Assembly (NCBI GenBank): GCA_903889245.1
Contig: CAISWQ010000046.1
Span: 19,251 to 83,250 of the forward strand
Origin: an uncultured Lentisphaerota bacterium
GTDB lineage: Bacteria; Verrucomicrobiota; Kiritimatiellia; CAIQIC01
Direction of reading: 5' to 3'
Length of the DNA stretch: 64,000 bases
Shown: positions 35,140-43,393 of the stretch, piece by piece
How positions within the stretch are numbered: the stretch's first letter is position 1
How the letters are laid out: each line of letters opens with the position of its first letter
The notes under the pieces: model-generated
Database searches by the model: none
What the model was told of the DNA's origin: nothing
What the model saw: the letters and a program-made list of their open reading frames with translations, nothing else
Translations under genes and position numbers: made by a program

Positions 35140-37122
35140 TCATTTGCGCTGGGCTGCTCGAAAATGCCAGGCGCGGACCACCTGCGCGGCGTCCGCCGCG
35201 AGATACTGGATGGACTCGACCTCGACCGGTGCCTGGCCGGCGGGTAGGTAGAGGCGGACGATCTGCGGTGTGCCCTTGATGGGCAGCGCCACGGTCACGT
35301 CCTGCCAGTCGGCGCCGGCCTCCAGCTTGAACGTCACGGTCTGTCCGTCTTTTGGGAAATCCGTCTGATCGGTGGTCTTCCACTGCACCCGGCCTGCGCC
35401 GCCGGCGGTCGTGCGTGCGCGCAGCTTGAGCGTGAGCGGGCCGGCGGCCTTCACCTGCGCGGTGCCGAGGAACGGCGTACGGCCATCGGCCTCGACGCGC
35501 AGCGCGCCATCGGCGACCGCGAGCTTGCAGAACTTGGGCACGAGACCGGCCGCCGGGTCGGCCTTCGCCGGCGCGGCGTCCGCGGCCGCCGCGGGGCGCG
35601 GCTTGTAGGCGGGATTCGGCAGCGGATAGGTCGCACCGGTATCGGCGAGGAAGCCATCAATCAACGCGTCGAGTTCCTTCACGCGCGCGGGCTGCGCGGC
35701 GGCGAGGTCCTTGGTTTCGCCGAGGTCGTCGCGCAAATTATAAAGCTCGAACGTCGCCGGCGTGCCGAACCAGCGGAACAGTTTCCAGTCGCCGCTGCGG
35801 ACCCAGACGCCGCCGGCGCGGTTGACGCTGCGACCGTGCGGGAAGTAGTTGAAGAACGCCTGGCGCTCGAGCGGGCCGGTCTGTTTCAGCACGCAGGCAT
35901 AGCTTACGCCGTCGAGCTTCTGCTGCGCGGGACGCGGCAGGCCGAGCAAGTCGAGGACGGTCGGGTAGAGATCGATGTGGCCGACGACCGCGTCGCTCGT
36001 GGTGCCGGGCTTGATGTGGCCGGCCCACGCCCACATCAGCGGGACGCGCGTGCCGCCCTCGAAGAGCGTGCCCTTGCCATCGCGCAGCGGCGCGTTGACC
36101 GTCGGCGGCTGATGGCCCGCCCACTTGCGCCAGTTGAGGAGGAAGGGATCATCGGCCTTGCGCTTCTCGAGCTTGCCATCCTCACCGGTGTTGCTGTGGC
36201 TGTTGCCGCCGTTATCGGAGTTGAAGATGATGATCGTGTTCTCCGCGAGGCCGAGCCGGTCGAGCGTATCGAGGATGCGGCCGAAGCACTCGTCGACGCT
36301 CTTGAGCATCGACGCCATGATCGGGTTGCCCTGTACGCCGCGCGGGTCCTTCTTGCCGGCGAACTGCTTCGTGTATTCCTCCTTGTGCCCCCACGGCCCG
36401 TGCACGCCGTAGTTCCAGAGGTTGAGGAAGAACGGCCGGTCCTTGTTCTCCTTGATGAACTTCTCCGCCTCGGCGGCGAGGCGGTCCACGATGTACTCGC
36501 CCTTCGGCCCATCGGTGATCGTACCGACACGCGTCTTGCCGCGCGGCTCGCCCTCCGGCAGCACGCCGTAGGGCGAGAAGTATTCGCCCGGCGGCCCGGG
36601 ATCGGGATGGCAGTGGAACGCAACGTCGAAGCCCTGCCGCTCCGGCCAGAACGGCGGCATCAGCCCCAGGTGCCACTTGCCGATGTGCGCCGTGCGGTAG
36701 CCCGCAGCGTGCAGCGCCTCGGCCAGCGTGTATTGCGCCGGCTCCATGTAGTTCTTGCTCTCCGGCACGCGCATCTGCGCGTTCGGCGGCGCCTCGTCCG
36801 GCAGGAATTTGTGCCCGGGCGCCTGCGGCGGCTGGTGGCCCGTCGCGCTCGTGATGCCGTGCCGCGCGGAATATTGACCGGTGAGCAACGAGCAGCGCGA
36901 CGGCGAGCACAGCGGCTGCGCGTAGGCATCGGTGAACCGCATCGCCTGCTGCGCGAAGCGGTCCATGCGCGGCGTCTCATAGTATTTCGAGCCGTAGGCG
37001 CCGCAGTCCATCCAACCCATGTCGTCCACGAGGAAGAGGATCACATTCGGCTTGCGCGGCTCCGCCGCCCACGCTCCGGCGGCGAACAACAGGCTGACCA
37101 ACAACAGGAATGACTTCTTCAT
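35140..37122 (-). CDS. S1-family sulfatase with C-terminal beta domain
   Basis: 660 residues from ATG 37122, with AAAGGAAA upstream. Signal MKKSFLLLVSLLFAAGAWA, LVDDMGWMDCGAYGSKYYETP (Asp33-34), formylglycine site C72-S-P-S-R, GKWHLGLMPP, NSDNGGNSHSNT. From residue ~535 a Pro/Ala linker leads to a beta domain (VADGALRVEADGR, GPLTLKLRARTT, VQWKTTDQTDFP, VTVALPIKG) homologous to the tail of the sulfatase at 19000. Array 8 lies upstream and a single palindrome downstream, isolating it as its own unit. Confidence 0.92.
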   Translation of the reverse strand: MKKSFLLLVSLLFAAGAWAAEPRKPNVILFLVDDMGWMDCGAYGSKYYETPRMDRFAQQAMRFTDAYAQPLCSPSRCSLLTGQYSARHGITSATGHQPPQAPGHKFLPDEAPPNAQMRVPESKNYMEPAQYTLAEALHAAGYRTAHIGKWHLGLMPPFWPERQGFDVAFHCHPDPGPPGEYFSPYGVLPEGEPRGKTRVGTITDGPKGEYIVDRLAAEAEKFIKENKDRPFFLNLWNYGVHGPWGHKEEYTKQFAGKKDPRGVQGNPIMASMLKSVDECFGRILDTLDRLGLAENTIIIFNSDNGGNSHSNTGEDGKLEKRKADDPFLLNWRKWAGHQPPTVNAPLRDGKGTLFEGGTRVPLMWAWAGHIKPGTTSDAVVGHIDLYPTVLDLLGLPRPAQQKLDGVSYACVLKQTGPLERQAFFNYFPHGRSVNRAGGVWVRSGDWKLFRWFGTPATFELYNLRDDLGETKDLAAAQPARVKELDALIDGFLADTGATYPLPNPAYKPRPAAAADAAPAKADPAAGLVPKFCKLAVADGALRVEADGRTPFLGTAQVKAAGPLTLKLRARTTAGGAGRVQWKTTDQTDFPKDGQTVTFKLEAGADWQDVTVALPIKGTPQIVRLYLPAGQAPVEVESIQYLAADAAQVVRAWHFRAAQRK

Positions 37123-37158
37123 GCATTTTCCTTTCGACGGGGCGGCCAGATGGCGGGA

Positions 37159-37238
37159 TTTCCAAGGCTTGGAAAAAATTCCGTGAAATTTCCCAAGCCT
37201 TGGAAAAAACACACCGCGCGCTTTCCAATGTCTGGAAA
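37159..37238. repeat. TTTCCAA palindrome array 8 (3 units)
   Basis: Units at 37159-37175, 37190-37206 (one substitution) and 37222-37238 (one mismatched pair), centres 31 and 32 bp apart. It ends 5 bp from the stop at 37244 and begins 36 bp upstream of the ATG at 37122. Confidence 0.9.
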
Positions 37239-37243
37239 ATATT

Positions 37244-38773
37244 TCATTTGTCGTCGTAGCCCTTGCGTTTGCGCTCCTGGACGAAGGCGCGGGTCTGCTC
37301 GAAGATCTTCATCTCGCCGGTGAGACGCGGGTCGCGCGTGCGGCGCTGGACCTCCTCAAGCTGCGCCTTGAGCTTCGCCTTGATTGCGGCGTGCTCCGGC
37401 GAGTCGGCGAGGTTCTTCAGCTCCCACGGGTCGTCCCGCAAATCATAGAGCTCCTCGCGCGGCCGCGGGTTGACCAGCAGCGGCAGGAAGCGCTGGAGCG
37501 AGGGATGGCCGGCATGCCTGCTGAACAGGGTGGAAACGCTGTCGTTCTGGAAGGAAGTCTCGAACGCCTCGGCCGGCTGGCGGGCCTCCGGCGATAACAC
37601 CATCCGGGGACCGGTGCCGTAGTTCACGATGTACTGGTAGCGCTCGTCGAGGATGGTGCGCCCGGCCAGGTTGATCGGCTCTTGCTCGCCATGCCATTCG
37701 AGACCGCACACCGTGAACGAGCGCTCCGGCTCGATGCGCCCGCTGGCGGGCGAGCGCAGCAGCTTCAGCAGGCTCCGCCCGCTCATCTCCGCCGGCACCG
37801 GCGCGCCCGCAGCCTCGAGGATGGTCGGTGCGATGTCGGCGAAGTTCACAAAGTCATCCACGCGGCGGCCGGACGGGATGACGCCCGGCCACATCATCGC
37901 CAGCGGCTCATGGACGCCCCAGTCATAGATGTTCGCCTTCGCGCGCAGAATGCCGGTGCCGTTGTCGCCGGTGACGATCACGAGCGTGTTGGTCAACACG
38001 CCGCGCTGTTCGAGCACCTTCAGCACGCGCCCAAGGTCTTCATCGGCGCGACAGACTTCGTAGAGCATGTTGGCGCGGTTGCGGCGCACGCCGGGCGTGT
38101 CCGGCAGGAAGCCGGGCACCTTGACCGCGTCGAGGCCAACGCCATATTTGGACTCCAGCTTCTTGTAGTTGTCGCGGGCACAGGGCGCGTGCGGCTCCGT
38201 GCTGCCGACCCAGAACCAGAACGGCTGACCCGGTTTGCGCGTGTCGAGGAACTTCGCGAAGTTCGCGGGATAGTCGATGTCGTTGATGCCGGACTCGCGC
38301 TCCTGCTGCGGCCGCTTGAGCGCATTGAAAACCTGCCCGGCCGGGTTGAGCGTACGGCCGGAGCCGGTCATCACGCCCGGCCCCCACCCCTTGCCGCTGT
38401 AGCCCGTCACGTAGCCGGCCTTGTCCAGCAGTTCCGGCAGCGTCGGGAACTTGGCCGGCAGCCACGCCTGGATGAAGGCGCCCTGCTCCAATTCCCAAAA
38501 GTTGTGGCCGGTCAGCAGCGACGCGCGCGAAGGCGCGCACGACGGCGCCGAGGTATAGCCGCGCGTGAAGTACACGCCCTCGCGCGCCACGCGGTCGAGG
38601 TTCGGCGTCGGGAGCTTCTGCCAGCCGTAGAGGCTGCGCTCCTGCCAGCTCTCGTCATCGGTCAGGAAAATGACCACGTTGGGCCGCGCCGCGCCGGCGG
38701 TGTCCGCCGCGCGCATCGGCAGGCACGCCAGCATTGCGCACATGATACTGAGAGTTGGAGTGGATATCTTCAC
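37244..38773 (-). CDS. S1-family sulfatase (heparan N-sulfatase-like branch)
   Basis: 509 residues from GTG 38773, whose GTGA overlaps the stop of the sulfatase at 38770; longer upstream frames run antiphase through that gene. Signal region MKISTPTLSIMCAMLACLPMRA, FLTDDESWQERSLYG (Asp39-40), formylglycine site C79-A-P-S-R, TGDNGTG. Where most S1 enzymes read GKWHLG this has SGKGWGPG, lacking the His, a pattern seen in sulfamidase-like subfamilies. Specificity is not assigned. Confidence 0.88.
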   Translation of the reverse strand: MKISTPTLSIMCAMLACLPMRAADTAGAARPNVVIFLTDDESWQERSLYGWQKLPTPNLDRVAREGVYFTRGYTSAPSCAPSRASLLTGHNFWELEQGAFIQAWLPAKFPTLPELLDKAGYVTGYSGKGWGPGVMTGSGRTLNPAGQVFNALKRPQQERESGINDIDYPANFAKFLDTRKPGQPFWFWVGSTEPHAPCARDNYKKLESKYGVGLDAVKVPGFLPDTPGVRRNRANMLYEVCRADEDLGRVLKVLEQRGVLTNTLVIVTGDNGTGILRAKANIYDWGVHEPLAMMWPGVIPSGRRVDDFVNFADIAPTILEAAGAPVPAEMSGRSLLKLLRSPASGRIEPERSFTVCGLEWHGEQEPINLAGRTILDERYQYIVNYGTGPRMVLSPEARQPAEAFETSFQNDSVSTLFSRHAGHPSLQRFLPLLVNPRPREELYDLRDDPWELKNLADSPEHAAIKAKLKAQLEEVQRRTRDPRLTGEMKIFEQTRAFVQERKRKGYDDK

Positions 38774-40368
38774 GGTGTCTTGATCCTTTGGGCTGTCTTG
38801 TTGAGCAAACGCGCGACGTTCGCGCCGCCGCACTGCTCGCCCTCGCGGGCGTGCTGCTTCCAGTAGGACTGGCTGTTGAGGATGCCCTCCTGCTGCAAAA
38901 CGGCGAGCGCCTCGCTGCCGGTCGCGGCGGGTTTGAAATGGCGCGCGATGGCGAGCATCAGCTCCGCCACGCGCGCGCCCTCCAGTTGGGCGCTGGCGAC
39001 CGCGTTGGTGCGCCAATAACCAGCAGCCGCTTCCACGATCAGCTTGTGCTCCACAAGCACCTGCACATCGGCGGCGAGATCCGGCGCAGCATCGGCACGC
39101 AGCGGGGTGTGGCCCGCCTGTGCCGGGGCCGGAGAATCCGCCACCGCTTGGCCCCGCAACTGCGTGAGCGCTGTCCGCAGGCGTTGCTGCGCCGCAGCGC
39201 CCGCGGCATCGTCGGTGGCCACGGGCTTCTCGGCGACGGGCGAGTCGCCGATATCCACAAAGCGGCCATCCCCGTAGAGCTTGTAGCGCTGGTCGGCGAT
39301 GAAATATTTTTTGCCGACCTGCGCGTAGACCCACTCGCGCGGCTGGCCCGGCCGGCCAAGAATCTGCGGCGCGATGCTGCGGCCATCGAGCCGGAGATCG
39401 GGCGGCGGCGTGATGCCGGCGAGTTCGAGCACGGTCGGGAAGATATCGGTGAAGTCCGTCAGGTCGCGGCAGACGCGCCCGCCGGGCACGCGCGCCGGGC
39501 AGTTGATGATCAGCGGCTCGCGCACGCCGCCCTCGGTAACCTCGCCCTTGCCGCCGACCAGCGGCGCACCGCGGATCGTGCCCAGCGGATTCCCCTGCGG
39601 GCCGTTGTCGGAGGTGAACAGGAGAAGCGTGTTCTCGCGCAGCCCGAGCCGCTCGAGGTCGGCGACGAGCCGGCCCATCTGCTTGTCGAGGTAGGCGACC
39701 ATGTCCTCGACCGGATGCTTGTCATCGCGGCTGTCCGGCGTGCGCGTGAACGGGAAATGCGTGAGCACGGCGGAGTAGTAGACGAAGCACGGCCGGTCGC
39801 GGTGCCGCTGCAAAAAATCCACAAGGAAATCGTGCGTGAGGTCCGGGCCATACTGGTCCGGCCGGCCCTGCGCCACCGCGCCGTTGCGGATATAGCGCGG
39901 GTGCCAGTAGCGGTCCGGCGTGCCGCGGCCCATCCACAGCATCGACTCATCGAACGCGAGCCGCGCCGGCGCGCCCGCCTCGCCTTCGCCGGCGATCTGG
40001 CCGAGTTTGCCGAGTGTGCAGGTTGCGTAGCCCGCCGCGCGCATGACCGCCGGCAGCGTACGGTGCCGCGCCGGGTCGAGGACCGCCGTGTTGTTATCCA
40101 CCGCGCCCGTGCGGAATGGATAGAGGCCGGTCAGCAGCGCCGCGCGCGAGGGCCCGCACAGCGGCATCGAGTAGCAGCGCTCGAAGCGCAGTCCCGTCGC
40201 CGCCAGCCGGTCGAGGTGCGGCGTCTGGAACGGCGCGCCGCCGTAGCAGCCGATGCGCGAGAGGCCGACGTCGTCGGAAAGCACGACGATGATGTTGGGC
40301 CGCGACGGCGCGACGCCCGCCGCAGCCGCGGCGAACAGGCAACCCAGGAGTGCACCCGCCAGTTTCAT
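38770..40368 (-). CDS. S1-family sulfatase with helical C-terminal extension
   Basis: 532 residues. Signal MKLAGALLGCLFAAAAAGVA, VVLSDDVGLSRIGCYGG (Asp32-33), formylglycine site C71-G-P-S-R, TSDNGPQGN. GKWH is replaced by LGKLGQIAG, so the usual His sulfate ligand is missing at that position. After residue ~420 an Ala-rich helical extension follows (LVEHKLIVEAAAGYWRTN, VAELMLAIARHFKPA, LNKTAQRI) that is not part of the standard fold and might mediate contact with the coupled downstream sulfatase. Coupled to 37244 by a 4-bp overlap. Confidence 0.88.
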   Translation of the reverse strand: MKLAGALLGCLFAAAAAGVAPSRPNIIVVLSDDVGLSRIGCYGGAPFQTPHLDRLAATGLRFERCYSMPLCGPSRAALLTGLYPFRTGAVDNNTAVLDPARHRTLPAVMRAAGYATCTLGKLGQIAGEGEAGAPARLAFDESMLWMGRGTPDRYWHPRYIRNGAVAQGRPDQYGPDLTHDFLVDFLQRHRDRPCFVYYSAVLTHFPFTRTPDSRDDKHPVEDMVAYLDKQMGRLVADLERLGLRENTLLLFTSDNGPQGNPLGTIRGAPLVGGKGEVTEGGVREPLIINCPARVPGGRVCRDLTDFTDIFPTVLELAGITPPPDLRLDGRSIAPQILGRPGQPREWVYAQVGKKYFIADQRYKLYGDGRFVDIGDSPVAEKPVATDDAAGAAAQQRLRTALTQLRGQAVADSPAPAQAGHTPLRADAAPDLAADVQVLVEHKLIVEAAAGYWRTNAVASAQLEGARVAELMLAIARHFKPAATGSEALAVLQQEGILNSQSYWKQHAREGEQCGGANVARLLNKTAQRIKTP

Positions 40369-40408
40369 CGTGTCCTCGCTACCACAACGCGCCGGCCGCG
40401 GCGATTAT

Positions 40409-40462
40409 TTTCCAAGCCTTGGTCCCGACCGCGCAGCGCGTCGGGATTCCAAGCCTTGGAAA
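40409..40462. repeat. TTTCCAA palindrome array 9 (2 units, 37-bp spacing)
   Basis: Units at 40409-40425 (right arm changed to TTGGTCC) and 40446-40462, centres 37 bp apart, the only departure from 31/32. The gap holds a near-perfect hairpin of TCCCGAC and GTCGGGA arms around GCGC, which explains the altered spacing. It ends 10 bp from the stop at 40473. Confidence 0.85.
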
Positions 40463-40472
40463 CCGCCGCGGC

Positions 40473-42278
40473 TCATTTGACCGGCATCTGCTTGGTCTCG
40501 ATGTGCAGCGGCGTCTTGGCGAAGGTCTCGCCGACAAACGCGGCGAACTTGACCTGCTTGCCCGAGAACTCCGCCGGGACGGCGAACGTCGTATCTACTT
40601 CGCCGCTGCCCCGGGCCTTGAGCACCTTGCGCTCGATCCGCTTGTGCTCGGCGGTGAGCAGCGTGACGGTGATCGCCTGCTCGCCAGCCTGCTCCGCAAA
40701 ATGGTGTTTGATGAACACGGTGACCGGCTCCGTGGCGACGATGGCCTGCGGCAGCTTGAAGGCGATGAGCGGCTGCGCGCCGGCCTTCGCCACAGGTGCG
40801 GCAGCGACTTCCTTGGCGGCGGCTTTCTTGCCCTTGCCCTTTTTCGGCGGGCGCTCGTATTCCTCCGCGAGCTTCTGCAGGGCGGCGGTGAAGACTTCCC
40901 GCTTGGCGCGCTGCGCGAACGCCTCTGCCAGCGGGTCGCCGGTCCGCCGCAGCAGCGCGAGCAGTTCCGCGCGCAGCGTGTTGATCTCCGACTGGCGCGC
41001 AGGATCATGGATCAGGTTCTGCCGCTCGCAGCGGTCGTTGGTCAGGTCATAGAATTCCTCCGGCACGCGATGCAGGTAGAAAGCGGTGCGCGCCTTGAGC
41101 GCGGCGTTGGTCTTGGCGGCGGCGAGCAGCGCCGGCCACGTGAGGCCGCCCATGTTCTCGGCGCGATAGGCCGTCTGGCCGTCGCTCCATCCGTTCCAGA
41201 TATAGGAGCGATCCTTGGTGCGGATGCAGCGCATCGGGAACCACTGGCGGCCGGAGGTCTGGTTATAGAAGGTGAAGACGCGGTCCCAGCCGGGCAGCCT
41301 GGCGCCCTTGAGCACCGGCGCGAACGAGCGGCCGTCAAGGTTGGGGAGCGCCGGGAGGCCCGCGGCCTCGAGCAGCGTCGGCGTGAAGTCGAGCGTCGAG
41401 ACGAGGTGGTCGCGGTCCACGCCGCCGGGCGCGATGACGCCGGGCCAACGCAGGATCAGCGCGCCGCGCGAGCTGTTCTCGTAGTCGTTCGATTTCGCGA
41501 ACGGGAACGCCATGCCGTGATCGCCGCCATAGAACAGCACGAGCGTGCGCTCCACGACGCCCGCCTCCTTCAGCGCCTGCAACACCGCGCCCACGCAATC
41601 ATCGAGCCGGCGGACGCTGGTGTAATACTGCGCGACCTCGCGGCGCACGTCGGGCAGTTCCTCGAGGAAGCCGGGCAGGTGCGCGATTTCCTCCGGCCTG
41701 ATCCAGCGGCTCGGCGGCTCGCCGCCGGCGAGGTCGGTGGGCCCGTCGGAACCGATGAAGCGGCGGTGCGGGTCGGTGCAATTGACGTGGTGGAAGAACG
41801 GGCGCTTCTCCGCCAAGGCGCGCGCGACGAACGTGCGCGTCGCCGCCGCGAGCTGCGAAGGATGACGGCTGATTTTCGTCTCCTCGAAATCCACGCAGAA
41901 TTTTTCCGCCGGCTGGTAATGCGGATTCTTGCCGATCATCGAGATCAGGTAGCCGGCGTCGTGCAGTTGCTGGTTCAGCGTGCGGACCTCCGGCTTGAGC
42001 GGAAAGAAACCCATCGCGCCGTTGCGGTGCGGATAGAGGCCGGAGTGCATGATCTCGCGCACCGGCTGGCAGACCGCGACGGTTGAGTAGGCGTAGTGGA
42101 AGCGCATCCCGTCGCCCGCCAGCCGATCCAGGTTCGGCGTCAAGTCCTTGACCGGGCAGCCGTAGCAGCCGGCCGAGTCGTGGTTCATGTCGTCGGCGGT
42201 GATCAGCACGAGGTTGAGCGGCGCGGCCCCGGCCAGCGGCGCAAGCAGCAGGGTGGCGAGCATGAGGATGATTTTCAT
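40473..42278 (-). CDS. S1-family sulfatase with variant CQPVR motif
   Basis: 601 residues. Signal MKIILMLATLLLAPLAGA, ITADDMNHDSAGCYG (Asp29-30), formylglycine site C70-Q-P-V-R. The CxPxR core is intact, but Val replaces the usual Ser/Thr/Ala. GKWH is replaced by IGKNPHYQP and the DNG by GGDHGMAF, both seen in heparan-type S1_8-like enzymes. A Lys-rich linker (KKGKGKKAAAK, near 475) precedes a C-terminal beta domain of about 110 residues unlike that of the 19000/35140 sulfatases. It overlaps the BNR gene by 4 bp and ends the operon 46133-40473. Confidence 0.88.
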   Translation of the reverse strand: MKIILMLATLLLAPLAGAAPLNLVLITADDMNHDSAGCYGCPVKDLTPNLDRLAGDGMRFHYAYSTVAVCQPVREIMHSGLYPHRNGAMGFFPLKPEVRTLNQQLHDAGYLISMIGKNPHYQPAEKFCVDFEETKISRHPSQLAAATRTFVARALAEKRPFFHHVNCTDPHRRFIGSDGPTDLAGGEPPSRWIRPEEIAHLPGFLEELPDVRREVAQYYTSVRRLDDCVGAVLQALKEAGVVERTLVLFYGGDHGMAFPFAKSNDYENSSRGALILRWPGVIAPGGVDRDHLVSTLDFTPTLLEAAGLPALPNLDGRSFAPVLKGARLPGWDRVFTFYNQTSGRQWFPMRCIRTKDRSYIWNGWSDGQTAYRAENMGGLTWPALLAAAKTNAALKARTAFYLHRVPEEFYDLTNDRCERQNLIHDPARQSEINTLRAELLALLRRTGDPLAEAFAQRAKREVFTAALQKLAEEYERPPKKGKGKKAAAKEVAAAPVAKAGAQPLIAFKLPQAIVATEPVTVFIKHHFAEQAGEQAITVTLLTAEHKRIERKVLKARGSGEVDTTFAVPAEFSGKQVKFAAFVGETFAKTPLHIETKQMPVK

Positions 42279-43393
42279 GGAGCGGGTGCCTCCCAGAGGG
42301 TGGCGGCGATGCAGGCTTCGGGCGCGTCGGGTTGCGACCAGTAATAGAGCGTGACGAGGCGGCCATCGGGACGCTGGAACTGGCGCGGATAGCCGAAGTC
42401 GGCGTCGCCGAATTTATCGGCGCGATAGCGGTCGCGGATTACAATCGGCGCGCCCCACGTTGCGCCGCCATCGGCGCTGATGCTGGCGAGCATCTGCTGG
42501 GTGCTGCGGTTGCCGAAGGCGCAGCAGAGCCGGCCATCGGCCAGACGGGTGAGCGCGGGCGGATTGCCGTTGCCGCCGCCGGTTTCGCCGATGCGCGCGA
42601 GAAATTTCCACGTCGCACCGTTATCGCCGGAGCCATAGGCATCCACCCAGCACGGCACATTGCCCGTGTCGCGCCGGCGCAGCGCACTGACCAACTGCGT
42701 CGGTGAGAGCCGCACGCTGCTAGGCATCACCGCGCGGAACGGATCGCCCTTGCCGACGACCCAACCGCCGAACTCGAAATGCCGGCCGCCGTCCTTCGTG
42801 CGCGCCCAGAACGTCCGGTCGGTCCCGCCCTTGCCGGCCGGGCGCGCCGACATCAGGAGGAAGGCCGCATCAGGGCCATGCACGAGATAATCCGTGCGAC
42901 AGGTCACGTCCCAGCCTTTCAGCTCCGCGCAGCGCTCGAGGCCGGCAAACCGGAACGGCCCCTGCCACGACCCGCCGCGATCGTAGGAAAAAAGGAAACC
43001 ACCGCGCGCGTCCTCGGCGCCATGATAGCCCGTGGCCGTGCAGCGCAGCGCGAAGTTGGGGTCCGCAAAATTCACGGCGTCTTTCAGGATGCCGAACGGC
43101 ATGCCCGGCTGGGTGAAGTTTTGTGGGCGCTCCAGCTTCCACGTCAAACCGCCATCGAGCGAACGCGCGACGACGTTGGTGTGTTGCTTGCCGATGTTGT
43201 GCCCTTTCTGTTCCTCGAAAGCGCCGGCGATGAACGCCACTACCGCCTCGCGCCCGCCGTCCCACGTCCACAGCCCGCCGTTCGCCGGCCAGCCCATGAA
43301 CGTCCCGGCCTCCCGCGCCACCACCACGTGCTGCAGCTCCGCCCCTTGCGCTGCCGCAGCCAGCGCGGCCATGATCACCGGCAGATATTTCAT
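42275..43393 (-). CDS. Sialidase-like BNR-repeat protein
   Basis: 372 residues. Signal MKYLPVIMAALAAAAQGA. Asp-box repeats SLDGGLTW, SYDRGGSW, TKDGGRHF, SGDNGATW and SADGGATW mark a six-bladed propeller of the sialidase superfamily. The arginine triad of true GH33 sialidases cannot be verified by eye, so it may act on another sugar or be a binding protein. The stop and start codons overlap with both neighbours by 4 bp, tying it to two sulfatases and the beta-helix-like protein. Confidence 0.8.
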   Translation of the reverse strand: MKYLPVIMAALAAAAQGAELQHVVVAREAGTFMGWPANGGLWTWDGGREAVVAFIAGAFEEQKGHNIGKQHTNVVARSLDGGLTWKLERPQNFTQPGMPFGILKDAVNFADPNFALRCTATGYHGAEDARGGFLFSYDRGGSWQGPFRFAGLERCAELKGWDVTCRTDYLVHGPDAAFLLMSARPAGKGGTDRTFWARTKDGGRHFEFGGWVVGKGDPFRAVMPSSVRLSPTQLVSALRRRDTGNVPCWVDAYGSGDNGATWKFLARIGETGGGNGNPPALTRLADGRLCCAFGNRSTQQMLASISADGGATWGAPIVIRDRYRADKFGDADFGYPRQFQRPDGRLVTLYYWSQPDAPEACIAATLWEAPAP

